Assembly: GCA_015680685.1 (NCBI GenBank)
Contig: MNCI01037820.1
Coordinates: 1,275,889 to 1,334,629, forward strand
Source of the DNA: Gnetum montanum
Lineage: Eukaryota > Streptophyta > Gnetopsida > Gnetales > Gnetaceae
Length of the DNA: 58,741 nt
Direction: 5' to 3'
Shown here: positions 23,901 through 34,895 of the stretch, piece by piece
Layout: the number at the start of each line of letters is the position of its first letter
How positions within the stretch are numbered: the first letter of the stretch is position 1
The notes under the pieces: generated by a model
What the model was told of the DNA's origin: nothing
Database searches by the model: none
What the model saw: the letters and a program-made list of their open reading frames with translations, nothing else
Made by a program: the position numbers and the translations under genes

Positions 23901-26020
23901 AAGAGACATGCCTACTAATACCAATCCAATAACATCTAATGAATACTATTTTTGTCCATGTTTTAATGTTTTCTAGGACCAAGAATATCATCATCCTAGA
24001 TTTACACATCACAACAACGATATTTATGGTAATATTACACCTATTTGTTCTATTGACAATCACATTTCTTGGTTACCTCAACCTTTTTGATAATCCAATA
24101 TCTTCACAAAGCCATAAAATTATAGTGTTCCATCCTTATTTCCATGCTATTTTTGCACAAACCAAAAATGTCTAGAATGGTAGGCTCATCATTCCAATGA
24201 TGCTCCCACTTGAAATATAACCTCACAAATGTATCTTTACCCAATGCAAACCTTCATAGATGTTCTTCATCCATCATTTCCTCTAGTTTAGTTATTCCCT
24301 CCACAATGTCTCTAGCCTCTGCTACACCATAGATGCCATCCATATTTCAGCTAGCTAAATATCATCTAGCCTCTAGTTTGCTTAATATAAATTTTACAAA
24401 GCACATGACTTGAAGTTATTTTCATGAAGACATTGCTCCACCAACCCAAGACATGGAATACGTTGAAGATGCTCTCTTCACTACCATGGTCAATGGGTTT
24501 TTTGCACTACTTACAACAATGGGGGAGAGGCAATAATGATTTCCTAGAACCATCCACAATCATCAAAGCTACATTGCATAACTATTGGATTGATGCCATG
24601 GAGAAAGAGCTGTAACAAATTTACAAAAATAATACTTGGAGCCTAGTTCTTCCTACACCTGGTAAGCCAATAATTGAAAAATTCAAAGCTTACCTAGTTG
24701 CTAAAGGATATCTCCAATATCAAGGTAGAGACTTTGGTGATAACTTTGCTCCTGTTTCATGGATGGAATCCATGAGAATCTTTCTTGCCATTGCTAAACA
24801 AGCTGGTTATGTGGTTTATCAATTAGATGTAGCCTCTGCATTTCTTAATGGTTTCCTTAATGAGGAAGTTTATGCGGAGCAACCACTAGGCTTTGTTGAT
24901 GAAGGAAAATGAAATCATGTTTGCACACTCCATAAAGCATTATACGGGCTCAAGTGAGCTCCATGTGCATGGTACACATGTATTCATGCATTTTCATGCA
25001 AGAAGGCTTCACCACTCTTTAGTCCCAAACAACTATATACAAAAAGGTATCTGGAGATGATTATATTTTTTTTGTTTATATGTAGATGATTTAATCTATT
25101 TTTCATCCACAATTGCATTAAGAAATAATTTTCTTAATTCCATGAAAAAAGAATTTGAAATTTCTGATTTGGAAAAGATGCGATACTTTTGGATTTTCAA
25201 GTTATCCAAAAGACAAAATCAATTTCCATATGCCAAATGCAATTTGCCCAATCCTTAATTAAGAAATTTTGCATGATTAATTGTAATCCTTCAAATACAC
25301 CACACTCTCTTGGTACAAAACTTACCAAGGATGACACATCCCCATCCGTCAACCCTTCACTATACCAATCCCTTGTTGGTAGTCTCATGTATCTCTCCAA
25401 TACTTATCTAGATATCCAATTTGTTGTAAATTACCTCTCTTAGTTCATGCAAGATCTACATGAGTCACATTGGAAAGCTAAAAAATGGGTTTTGCAATAC
25501 TTGAAAAGTACTAAAAATTATGGGATCACATTTCATTGACATAAAATTTTCACAATATGGGGATACATTGATGAAGATTGGGAAGGCGACCTTGAAGATT
25601 GAAAGTCAACTTCTAGTTTTTGTTTTTTCTTTGGTCCATCACTTATCTCTTAAGGATCAAAGAAGTAATCTACAGTCACCCTCTCAATAGTAGAAGCAAA
25701 ATACATAGCTAAATCAAATGCTACTATTCAATCCATATGGATTCACTCCACTTTCACTAAAATGGGATATATACTTGAACCTCCCATTTGCTTATACTAT
25801 GATAGCAAAAGTGGTATTGTGATGGCTCATAATCCTATTCATCATGGGTGTTCTAAACACATAGATATTAAGCATCATCATCTTAGAAGCTTAATCCAAG
25901 ATAACGTACTCAACATGGAACATTGTGTGATTGAAGCATAAATAGTAGATATTTTTACCAATATACTAAGTTGTGAGAAGTTTGAATCTTTTAGAGACTT
26001 CCTTAGAGTGGAACCTCTTA
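20997..26020 (+). pseudogene. Copia-2 gag-pol polyprotein, decayed
   Basis: In order the frame shows gag (20997-21780; M-A-Q-N-Q-G-F start, F-N-G-E-N-Y block) and a zinc-knuckle remnant near 21780-21830. The protease motif at 21975-21995 has D-S-W-R-N-N-H where the family has D-S-G-A-S-N-H, so the active site is damaged. The gag-pre-integrase block follows (W-H-A-W-L-G-H-V, near 22360), then the integrase core (22540-23250; Q-Q-N-G-I-T-E near 22850) and a variable linker (about 23250-24430). RT follows (24600-25450; Y-Q-L-D-V-A-S-A-F-L-N-G at 24825), then RNase H (25680-25990; A-K-Y-I-A and K-H-I-D-I-K-H-H). Typical Ty1/copia order, with numerous TAG/TGA interruptions and frameshifts, so inactive. 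Confidence 0.85.
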
Positions 26021-26027
26021 CTATCAT

Positions 26028-26053
26028 TGGGGTGGGGCAGGGGGTTTGGGGTT
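26028..26053 (+). other. Copia-2 polypurine tract
   Basis: This is a G-rich run (ggggtggggcaggggg, then tttggggttt) immediately before the 3' LTR, in the position of a plus-strand primer. Confidence 0.65.
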
Positions 26054-26418
26054 TATGGAATATGATGACTAGATGTTCCACAATAGAATTAGATAGATCT
26101 CATTTATAAATCTATATTAAATAATATGAAATCCTATTCATGTAATTCTTATCCAATTTCATGTTTAGTGCATCCTATATTAAGAAGATCCTTAAATAAG
26201 ATGATAAGGATCATCCCCATGATTTTCTAGATTCATACTTATCCTTTCAAATCTATTCTTGGGAGATCAAGGCCTTTATAATTATAGTAGCACATATTCA
26301 TTGGAAATATAGAAGAGATATAGAAGAAAGAAAGTTTCACAAAAGTATGCTTGTTCTAACAACGTTCTTTATTTCCTTCAAGGTTAGATCATAGATCTAG
26401 GGCCCTTTAGATATTTAA
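26054..26418 (+). repeat. Copia-2 3' LTR
   Basis: This is the partner of 20581-20945. The first dinucleotide is TA instead of TG and the last bases are decayed (TTAA against TTCA). The rest matches with scattered, mostly transition, differences. Confidence 0.85.
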
Positions 26419-26423
26419 TGAAA

Positions 26424-27245
26424 TCATATTAGTAGAATTTAATAATCTTAATAGTTTGTGAAGTAGAGGCTTTAAGCCTCTTCAACTCCTTCATCAAGTC
26501 TTGGATCATCTGGAAGGCTTGATCTACGTCGTATGGTGGACCTATTGGTTGTGGAATTTGTACATAGGTTTTTGGCCTTGTTATGCATTGCAAGACCAAA
26601 GGAAGAGGTTTTCTTATGGTTGCATCTTATGGGCTAAACAAGAAAAAGGATGTTTGCACTGGTACTTGATGCACAAATGAGAAAAAGTGGGTGTGTGACC
26701 CTTGAGTTGCTTGGGCTCCCATGGTGGACTCCACACAAGTAGTTAATGCATTGGAAGTGGAAAAACCATCATCGATGGTTACACAGATCAAGGCTATGTA
26801 GCAAATGGCATTGTTGTGTTATAGTTTGTTGTTCATAACATTGATTAAGTTTGATGTGTGGCTATGACTAGTGTGGGACCAGCTCTGGTAAGGTAGTAGG
26901 AAGTGGAAGATGGTGGCACCATGCCCATGGAGAAAACAAAAACATTAGAGGATGGCGCTATGACCTTAAAAGATGTTTATTAGAACAATCATTCTAGGAT
27001 GTGTTTGGGTTCAAATTCTAGCCTAAATTCATCCTCCTTCTCTTGTTGTTCTTCTAAGCTATTCTTGTCATCTTCCTCTTCAATCACAATCAATTGAGCC
27101 AGGATGCTAGCATAGACATTGGTTAGAGGTATTTTGTCATATAAGGAAGGGACATACTCTTTTCCATCCTAATGTACGAGCTTAAATTCTCTTTTTTCCT
27201 TTGCTTCCACACATGAATCATGACATTGACCTACATTTTGATGCA
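26424..27245 (-). pseudogene. Element B gag, N-terminal part (decayed)
   Basis: The - strand reading around 26760-26430 gives a Gln/Pro-rich gag N-terminal region (M-G-A-Q-A-T-Q-G near 26720; P-Q-P-I-G-P-P-Y-D-V-D then F-Q-M-I-Q-D-L-M-K-E-L near 26480-26550). This leads into the gag core on the far side of copia-2. Farther out (26800-27245) the reading is weak. The placement and style support gag, but there is no catalytic domain to confirm it. Confidence 0.55.
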
Positions 27246-27537
27246 TATCTAGTAATAATGATCTTCATTTATGAAGGTAAAGTTGGGACTCTCCCTTCTA
27301 ACCCTCAATGATCACCTACATTCGATGATAGTAGGGCCTTTGGGGTCATAGACCCTCATGGCTTGTTGGAGGATGAGGGGAAATTTGGTGGATTGTTAAA
27401 AAGACATGGCTATAGTGTTGAGAATGGCTTAAAATAGGCTATAAATTATAAAATATAAGTAAATTCTAATGAATTGGATTCCAAAACATTTAAAGAAAAC
27501 CATAAAGACCAATAATTAAGGACTTACTATAATTAGT

Positions 27538-27590
27538 CTGTGTGTGTGTGTGTGTTTTGGGGGGGGTGTTGGGGTGGGATGGGGGGGTGT
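27538..27590 (+). repeat. (GT)n microsatellite and G-run cluster
   Basis: A GT dinucleotide run (27538-27554) is followed by four G-runs (27559-27588: eight, four, three and seven Gs). The arrangement fits an intramolecular G-quadruplex on the + strand. It lies in the leader of element B. Confidence 0.7.
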
Positions 27591-28215
27591 TGTAAGGGTG
27601 GTTTACCCCTATACCAAAAATGAAAAACTAGAAACATTGGTTTTAAGCTTCACCCAAGTTGACCTCCCAACTACCTCTACACTAGGTATGGTAGGGGGGA
27701 GGGGAAAGGTGGGAGATGAGATAATGGAAATCTCACACATTCTAACTCAATGTTGATGAGGGAAAGGCTAAAGACCAAAGTAGAAAGTTGGTGTTTCTTC
27801 CACAAAAAAAGAAGAAAAAAAGGTCTTGGCAAGCTACTAATTTTCTCAGCTTGGTGAAATGGGGGGAAGTTAACTTCCAAAATTTTGGTAGTTTATGGAA
27901 GATTTGCACCACAAACTTTAGAAGCTAAAAAATATTGAAATTGGTAACAAGAAATAAAAAAAGGGAAAGGTTTTAATGGTGGCTTTGGGGTTGAAAATTT
28001 CATAGCAATTGCTATGAAAAGCCACCATCCAACCACCTATAACTTCTACATTGTAGCTTTGATTATAAGGGGGGGAAGTGGCAATGTTGATCTTTTGGGA
28101 TCCTTGGCGACAAAAAATATGGAAAAAGGCTTTCAACTTGCAGTGTTAGCTTTAAGAAAGTTGGTGTTAAACCTCTCTTACACTAGCCTTCCAATTTCTT
28201 CCACACTGGGTATGG
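27591..28215. repeat. Element B leader, tandem repeat unit 1 and start of unit 2
   Basis: The phrase ctacactaggtatgg at 27677-27691 recurs as cacactgggtatgg at 28202-28215, a period of 524 bases. The sequence after each aligns over several hundred bases; unit 2 continues at 37251 beyond element C. Shared landmarks are ggcaagctacta, a ggtggctttg/gttggctttt phrase and catagca-tgctatgaaa. It is non-coding. The repeated core resembles that of the 9045-11920 array. Confidence 0.65.
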
Positions 28216-28220
28216 CAAGG
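28216..28220. repeat. Target-site duplication of element C, left (CAAGG)
   Basis: CAAGG directly precedes the TGTTGGC that starts the element and is repeated exactly at 37246-37250 after the closing GCCAACA. Confidence 0.9.
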
Positions 28221-28699
28221 TGTTGGCACATTTTGGCCATTTCATGGAACAGAGATATGGGACGAGTGAGACCTTCAAAATATTTCAATATAACTATATC
28301 AAATGACAAGATGTAGGCTGAAAATGTATTGATTCATGTCATTCGTTTCCATTAGCTAAAAATGATTTCATGAAAAGATGGTACAAAAGAAATAATAAAT
28401 AAAATAACTAGCAAATATTTGGATAATGGTAAAGAACGAGCAGGAGCTATCCTTAGGGAAAAGGTGATTGAAAAAAGTGTTTTAGGCTAACAATATTTGT
28501 TCAAAGAATCTGTGCTCTACCTCAAATAATTTGAAAATAATTTCAAAAGAATAACGCTTGAACTTACCAAAGGTTCATGTAAGTTATTATGTGGTGATGA
28601 AAACAAAGAATTTTATGATTTAATTTGATTTGACTAATGGAAGCCAGCTACGTCAAAAAGTAATGCGAATATTGATGAAAACCAATTCGTCAATGAAAT

Positions 28700-29139
28700 A
28701 ATATTATGGTCATTTTTCTTTGCCCTTGGCTTGGGGTTGTTCCTGCCGCTTCCACCTAAATCAATTATCTGCAACTCAGCAACGTCACTCTACCATCGCC
28801 ACTTTCATTCTGTTGCTGCTGTGAAAATTGCCGATGCATTTTAGATCGAGGTCACCATAAATATCTAGCAACATCATTTTCTTCGTTCCATCGCTGTGCG
28901 CAGCAGTAGTCGAATCAAATTTCAACAATCAATCCATCACTGCATCCCTCTATTTAAGGCTCAGGATGGATCCATCCAGCCTCAGATTCGTGAGTTTATT
29001 CCTATTTCTTGCAGTCGAAATTAGTTCTGCATCATCTGATCACAAGTACAAAGAAGGCGATTTTGTTCCTCTCTATGTCAACAAGGTTGGCCCTTTCCAA
29101 AATCCCAGTGAGACATATCGGTATTATGACCTGCCTTTC
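28700..29139 (+). pseudogene. Captured TM9SF (nonaspanin/EMP70) 5' UTR and first exon, copy 1
   Basis: From ATG 28966, about 58 residues match the N-terminus of plant transmembrane-9 superfamily proteins: a hydrophobic signal peptide (residues 6-22), then S-D-H-K-Y-K-E-G-D, P-L-Y-V-N-K-V-G-P-F and N-P-S-E-T-Y-R-Y-Y-D-L-P-F. After the Phe (29139) the similarity ends and the frame stops at 29190. The family has about 590-660 residues and nine membrane segments and works in endosome/Golgi sorting; only the lumenal start is here. The preceding 250 bases are less AT-rich and look like the host leader. The family match is strong. It is an exon fragment carried inside an LTR, so it is not a working gene. 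Confidence 0.85.
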
Positions 29140-29189
29140 TATGCATTAGATAATTTGAGAGCGAGAAGAGGGATTCAGTGGTGTAAATA

Positions 29190-29620
29190 AATTAATCTAT
29201 GCTTCTGCTTCCTGGCCTGCATCATCGCTGAGGGTTTGCACACCTCCCCGTGCGCCATCTCAAGCGCTAACCGTCGCGTAGCAAGCACCAGCGACAGCAC
29301 CTACGCGGGAAGCAGAAAATGTAGGGGAGGGCTACGCGTTGGCGAAGGACGGATGGCGAAAGAACAGCGGCAGCAGAAGAAGACAGGTAGTGGTCTTTGT
29401 CGCACGCGGGGCCATGGCCTCGGCCACGTCTAGATCTGGCTGAGGGTTGCTATGGGCGACTTGAGGGAGGCGAGGGCTACGACGACGGTAGCGGCACCAG
29501 CATGACAGGCAGTCGCGACGGTCAGAAGAGGGGGCCTCCAAAACAATACCATTAACATTGCCAGCAATAGAAGAAGCGTTGTGGTTTCGTCTTCCCAAGC
29601 CCAACTACAAAACAAAAGCC
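29190..29620. other. GC-rich segment of unknown origin in element C LTR, copy 1
   Basis: GC and CpG content rise sharply against the AT-rich surroundings. Short frames exist on both strands (Arg/Ala-rich) but none is recognised. The same segment is at 34896-35320, where many differences are C/T or G/A at CpG sites. It may be a second captured gene piece, for example a 5' UTR or promoter, but I cannot name a source. Confidence 0.5.
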
Positions 29621-30268
29621 TACATCACTCTTAGGAGGCCCCTTTCATTACCTTGGCATTTTTTCCCTGTCAATCTCTTCAAGCAACAGGTAGAGGCAGT
29701 AGTAGGAGGGTTGGGACTAGGTCAGAATGTAGAACTACCAAATGTTGCAGAAAAATTTAGCCGCCACAAGGAGAGATCAGGATTTGAAGGACCTAGATCA
29801 GGATTGAATATTTTTCTTTTACTTCACAAAGAACGAATCAAATAGCAAATCTCTGATAAAAAAAGGGCCCTGCTGGAAAAATGTTTATGTGTTTTTGAGG
29901 GTTAGATTACGTGATTTTATAACACCATCCTACCGCCACCTCCTATATTGCTAGGAAAAAGCAAAATAAAGGGGATATATATGTATGGAATAAGTTGCAA
30001 CTATAGCTTGTATTTCTATGTATCTTAGTGATTGTATTTTAATTTTCTATGATATTGTAACCACCAAGGCCGCTTGTCAACTACAACCTTTTTTAACTCT
30101 TTGGTGGTTGCAACCATCCAAAATTGTTGTAACTTACCTAACTTGTTGGGCAAGTAACCTCCTAACTTGTTGGGCAAGAAATCTCCTAATTGGTTGGCCA
30201 AGTTACTTGGGAGAAAAGTTAGGTGAGATATTTTTAAATATGTAACTTTCCTACCTACCTTGGAACCC

Positions 30269-30277
30269 TATAAAAAG
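30269..30277 (+). promoter_or_regulatory. TATA box of element C 5' LTR
   Basis: TATAAAAAG is preceded by ccttggaaccc and followed about 190 bases later by AATAAA (30458-30463). This gives the U3-R-U5 order expected of an LTR. The right LTR has the same TATA at 35973. Confidence 0.75.
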
Positions 30278-30457
30278 GCTTCAAGGGTCAAGGAGGGAAG
30301 AGCATCATCACATTGGGACTTTTGGGAGGTCTCATACATCACACTTTGGAAGGCTTCTAGTTAGCACTTGGGCTCTCACTTGGAGACACACTTGGGGTCT
30401 TGAGGAGAGCTTTGTAAAGAAGAAATTGTGACAATTGCTTGAAAGATGGCTTGCTAG

Positions 30458-30463
30458 AATAAA
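30458..30463 (+). terminator. Poly(A) signal of element C 5' LTR
   Basis: AATAAA follows the TATA box at the normal R-region distance; the partner in the 3' LTR is 36162-36167. In the 3' LTR this copy would end the element transcript. Confidence 0.55.
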
Positions 30464-31559
30464 GATTTCAGCCTCTTTGTCATGGTCCTGTGAGTTATGT
30501 ATTTTATTTTTTGTTTTGTTTAAATTGTTTAGCTAGTGGTTTAGATAATATCATCCTTGGCAAGTAATTTTGGGATTTTTAGATTGCTCTTATTATTCTT
30601 GTTGCCTTATAGAAATTTTTATTAAAATTTTTCCATAGAATCGCTTGTGTTTAAAAGCCTTAAGAGCATTTTAGTAGAAAATTTCATTATTGTGCAACGT
30701 GTGGGAACTGCTATTGGGATTGTTGTAAGAGAGCCTCTGTTTGTAGTCACGCCGTTGAACAATTCAGTAGTCGAGAGGGTTCAGAAAATCTTTGGTATTT
30801 TGATGGGACCAGAATAGCTTCTTTTTATCTTTAAAGTGAATTCTCGTGGTATTTCAATCAGAAATTGTCAAGTCTTTTAAAGGTTCTGTTTGAATGCAAT
30901 CGTTGACATCTATTATCTAGTCAAAATGGAGTCTCGTACGTGGTAGTTTACGCAGCAATTTTTGGTAGCATAGTAGGATTGTCTTGAAGATATTGCTTGT
31001 TTGAGCCTTGGAAGTTTGAACAATTCGTAGATATTGAATTTGGGATAGCTTTATTGCGAAGTGTTTACTCGTGTCATTTTACCTTGTTTAAATATTTGAG
31101 GTCTACACAAATCTGCTTTCTTTTCTTTTCTGCTTATTTCCATCGAATCTTGCTCTATTTCTAGTTTTCTTGTGGAACTATCTCTTTCTCTGGGGAAAAT
31201 TAGGAGTAGATTGCGGAGTTGTGCTCAAATGTTTTTGCAAAATTTTATTTGTTACAAGTAGGTATTATAAGAACTACGTAGACTAGGCAGTTGAACAAAA
31301 TAGAAAATTTTCAACAACTCACAGTACTTGGCAAAGTTGGCTGAATCTCTTTAAAGTAAGTCATTTGTAGTTTACACACAATGCAATCGTTAGATTTCTC
31401 ACAACTGCACCGCAACAGCACACACACATACTCACATTAACTAATGAGTTTATTTGGAGGTATCTGGGCCTTGGTGTTGCCAGAGACCAACAGGCACCTA
31501 AATCCTATTCGAGGACACTCATTGGTGGTCGCGTCCCAAACGGTCGCCAACAGTTCTTT

Positions 31560-31578
31560 TGGCGCTAGAAGGAGGGCT
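31560..31578 (+). other. Element C primer-binding site
   Basis: TGGCGCTAGAAGGAGGGC begins seven bases after the LTR end. It opens with TGG, complementary to a tRNA CCA end. A decayed version sits seven bases from the 5' LTR of element B. I cannot name the tRNA with certainty. Confidence 0.7.
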
Positions 31579-31676
31579 GAAAATTAAGCCTCTAGGTTCA
31601 TAAGCCTTATACTTTTGGTACATCAAGAATTCGTTATTACAATAAAGGCTTAAGAATTAGATACTATTTTCAGTTC

Positions 31677-33592
31677 ATGACCAAGAAATTTCATAGTTTG
31701 GAAAGTTTAAAAGTTTCAAAATATATTCTAGATTCTAAGACTGATTCTTCATCAAAAGAAGAAGAAAAGAAAGTTTCTGAATTGGGAACAAGTAGTGGAG
31801 TGAAAACTAGAAGATCAAGAAGATCACCCATTATATTTGGTTTATCAATTCGTAAGAGGAGATTTAGAAAGTCTAAAAGTTCAACATTTCAAAGGAATAG
31901 GATGGCAAATCCTTGGCAAGGAGTTACACCATTAGGATTTCAAAATTACAATGATATTCCTAAGGTATTTTACAAATATTTTCCTAAGCCTTTTATTCCT
32001 AAAAAAGCTTATTTAGCTAAAGAATACATTCACATGTTTGAGTTAGCTTTAGCTCATGCAAATGTTCAACATGAAGATCAAGCTTGTAGGTTGTTTGTAT
32101 CAAATTTAAAGGATATGGCTCAGATTTGGTATTCAAACTTACCAAGTAATAGTATTACAAGTTGGGATGACATGAAGAATCTTTTCTTAGCCCAGTTTGG
32201 TAATCAATTAGATCAACAACAACTATACTGTGGATTGATACAAGCTAAGCAAGGAGTTAAAGAGTCAATTAGAGATTTCAATATTAAGTTTCAACGAATT
32301 TGTAGACTCTTTCAAAGGCAATATAGGCTATCAGAAGAAATGCTTAAGGGAACTTACCTTAAGGCTGTCAACCCCAACATTTCAATTTGGTTAAGGAGAA
32401 CTCCAAACTTAACTACACTAAACAACTACTTTAGTGAAGCTATACAATTAGAAAAACAGCTGAACTTGAATCCTGAAGAAAATATCGCCATTCAAAAAAG
32501 AGAAGAAAGAGTTATGATTCCTATGCAAGATTTAGCTCAATTCAAAGCTTTACCAGGTCCATCTCATGTTAAGATAGAGCAAGAACAGGAAAGAGTGGGA
32601 TCTAAAAAAGGGCAATTAATGAGAGATATGTCTAACAAAAAAGTGAAGCTTGAAAAAGCTTTGGCAAGAGCAAATATCAAGGAAGAAAAGAAAAATAGAA
32701 AGCATAAACATCAAGACACTAAGTTAGCAGAAGATGAGGATGAAAGTGACCTTATTATGTCCAACTTTCTTGATATTGAATCTGATGATGAGTTATCTAG
32801 TGTTCACTATGCAAGTAAATCTTCTAGCAATCGATCAAGCGATGCTTCTTCTCTATCAAGCTCTAAAGAAGATATGTCATTAGATGAAGAATGTAATAAC
32901 AACGAGGAAAATGGATATAATCTTCAATCTAAGGAAAGATTAACTACTTCTAGACCCCCAAATGTTATTATGAATCCATCTACTAAGAGGAAAGTTTTTG
33001 AGCCAAATAGAAGAGATAAGAATAAAGGTAAAGACAATCAAGTGGAGCAAAGCATTCCAAATCAGTATTTTAGTAAATGGATAAAGAGATCAAGCTTCAT
33101 TGGTAATGGAGAGTATGATTTGATAGAAGACCTTAAACATGTCAAAGCTAATATTAGCCTCTATCAGTTGCTCCAAATAGGAGATAAGCAAAGAAAAGCT
33201 TTAGAGTTCATTAAAGGTAAAAGGAGAGTTAGAGAATCAGAGTTAAGTTATGTGTCTAACAATGATGAGAAATTAAAGACTTCGTATGACAAGGAAGCTC
33301 CTCCTTTTCTTTTGAAAATGAAATTGAAGGATAAATACTTACACAATTGTTTGGTTGATTCTGGAGCAACATCTACTATAATGCCATTTTCTATATGTAA
33401 GAAACTTGGTTTGATTCCTGAAAAATCAAATAGAAAGATTGTTCAAGTGGATAAAAGTAGAGTGAAGATTGTGGGTCAATTACCAAATGTCCTATTGGAA
33501 ATTACTTCTGAACCCCGCATCAGAAGTAGAGTAACTATTCAAGTGGTAGATATACCAGATTCACATAGTCTCTTATTGAGTAGAAGTTGGAG
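31677..33592 (+). CDS. Element C gag-protease (open, runs into assembly gap)
   Basis: About 638 residues are open from ATG 31677 to the gap. Residues about 95-270 are a retrotransposon gag core: Y-F-P-K-P-F, L-F-V-S-N-L-K-D-M-A-Q-I-W-Y, S-W-D-D-M-K-N-L-F-L-A-Q-F, then K-Q-G-V-K-E-S-I-R-D-F. Residues about 280-450 are charged and low-complexity (Lys/Glu, then Ser runs). Residues about 540-638 are a retropepsin: catalytic L-V-D-S-G-A-T-S-T, then V-V-D-I-P-D and L-L-L-S-R-S-W. No zinc knuckle is evident. The product would form the particle and cleave the polyprotein. It is in frame with a possible downstream pol that would have to lie in the gap. The start is chosen as the first ATG after the primer site. 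Confidence 0.8.
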
Positions 33593-33983
33593 NNNNNNNN
33601 NNNNNNNNNNNNNNNNNNNNNNNNNNNNNNNNNNNNNNNNNNNNNNNNNNNNNNNNNNNNNNNNNNNNNNNNNNNNNNNNNNNNNNNNNNNNNNNNNNNN
33701 NNNNNNNNNNNNNNNNNNNNNNNNNNNNNNNNNNNNNNNNNNNNNNNNNNNNNNNNNNNNNNNNNNNNNNNNNNNNNNNNNNNNNNNNNNNNNNNNNNNN
33801 NNNNNNNNNNNNNNNNNNNNNNNNNNNNNNNNNNNNNNNNNNNNNNNNNNNNNNNNNNNNNNNNNNNNNNNNNNNNNNNNNNNNNNNNNNNNNNNNNNNN
33901 NNNNNNNNNNNNNNNNNNNNNNNNNNNNNNNNNNNNNNNNNNNNNNNNNNNNNNNNNNNNNNNNNNNNNNNNNNNNNNNNNNN
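33593..33983. other. Assembly gap (391 N)
   Basis: Unknown bases. The first 57 bases of the 3' LTR must fall here, because the sequence resumes at the position equivalent to 28278. If the stated length is right, only about 330 bases remain for everything between the protease and the 3' LTR. Confidence 0.95.
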
Positions 33984-34419
33984 AGAATATTTCAATATAA
34001 CTATTGAAATGACAAGATGTAGGTTGAAAAGGTATTGATTCATGTCATTCGTTTCCATTAGCTAAAAATGATTTCATGAAAAGATGGTACAAAAGAAATA
34101 ATAAATAAAATAACTAGAAAATATTTGGATACTGGTAAAGAACGAGCAGGAGCTATCCTTAGGGAAAAGGTGATTGAAAAAAGTGTTTCAGGATACCGAT
34201 ATTTGTTCAAAGCATCTGTGCTCTGCCTCAAATAATTTGGAAATAATTTCAAAAGAATAACGCTTGAACTTACCAAAGGTTCATGTAAGTTATTATGTGG
34301 TGATGAAAACACAGAATTTTATGATTTAATTTGATTTGACTAATGGAAGCCAGCTACGTCAAAAAGTAATGCGAATATTGATGAAAACCAATTCATCAAT
34401 GAAATAATATTATGGTCAT

Positions 34420-34845
34420 TTTGCTTTGCCCTTGGCTTGGGGTTGTTCCTGCCGCTTCCACCTCAATCAATTATCTGCAACTCAGCAACATCACTCTACC
34501 ATCGCCACTTTCATTCTGTTGCTGCTGTGAAAATTACAGATGCATTTCAGATCGAGGTCACCATAAATATCCAGCAACATCATTTTCTTCGTTCCATCGC
34601 TGTGTGCAGCAGCAGTTGAATCAAATTTCAACAACCAATCCATCACTGCATCCCTCTCTTTAAGGCTCATGATGGATCCATCCAACCTCAGATTCTTGAG
34701 TTTATTCCTATTCCTTGAAGTCGAAATTAGTTCTGCATCATCTGATCACAAGTACAAAAAAGGCGATTTTGTTCCTTTCTATGTCAACAAGGTCGGCTCT
34801 TTCCAAAATCCCAGTGAGACATATCGGTATTATGACATGCCTTTC
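34420..34845 (+). pseudogene. Captured TM9SF 5' UTR and first exon, copy 2
   Basis: This is the same fragment as at 28700-29139, with the start ATG at 34672. It has a few residue changes: P-L-Y to P-F-Y, G-P-F to G-S-F and D-L-P-F to D-M-P-F. A base change just upstream creates an extra in-frame ATG at 34669. The similarity to TM9SF proteins ends at the same Phe. Confidence 0.85.
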
Positions 34846-34895
34846 TATGCATTAGATAATTTGAGAGCGAGAAGAGGGATTCAGTGGTGTAAATA

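Larger units (their letters stand above)
20581..26418 (+). mobile_element. Copia-2: Ty1/copia element nested in element B gag
   Basis: It has LTRs 20581-20945 and 26054-26418, an iMet-type primer-binding site at 20948, a single decayed gag-pol frame 20997-26020, and a polypurine tract at 26028-26053. Its + strand orientation opposes element B. The flanks are atggg (20576-20580) and, one base into the right LTR end, atgaa; these could be a decayed target-site duplication, but this is weak. Confidence 0.85.
28221..31552 (+). repeat. Element C 5' LTR (3332 bp)
   Basis: It begins TGTTGGC and ends GCCAACA. Its layout is a U3 containing a captured host 5' UTR plus exon (about 28700-29139), a GC-rich segment (29190-29560), a TATA box (30269), a poly(A) signal (30458) and a long AT-rich U5 to 31552. 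It matches 33984-37245 along its length. At 30130-30205 there are three near-copies of a 25-base unit (taacttgttgggcaagtaac). Confidence 0.9.

Noticed and set aside
29332-29615. Overlapping 90- and 61-codon - strand frames rich in Arg and Ala
   Set aside because: They arise from GC-rich sequence with few stops; the frame differs in the second LTR copy and nothing is recognised.
33573-34058. Long - strand and internal frames across 33593-33983
   Set aside because: They consist of unknown bases (N) and carry no information.
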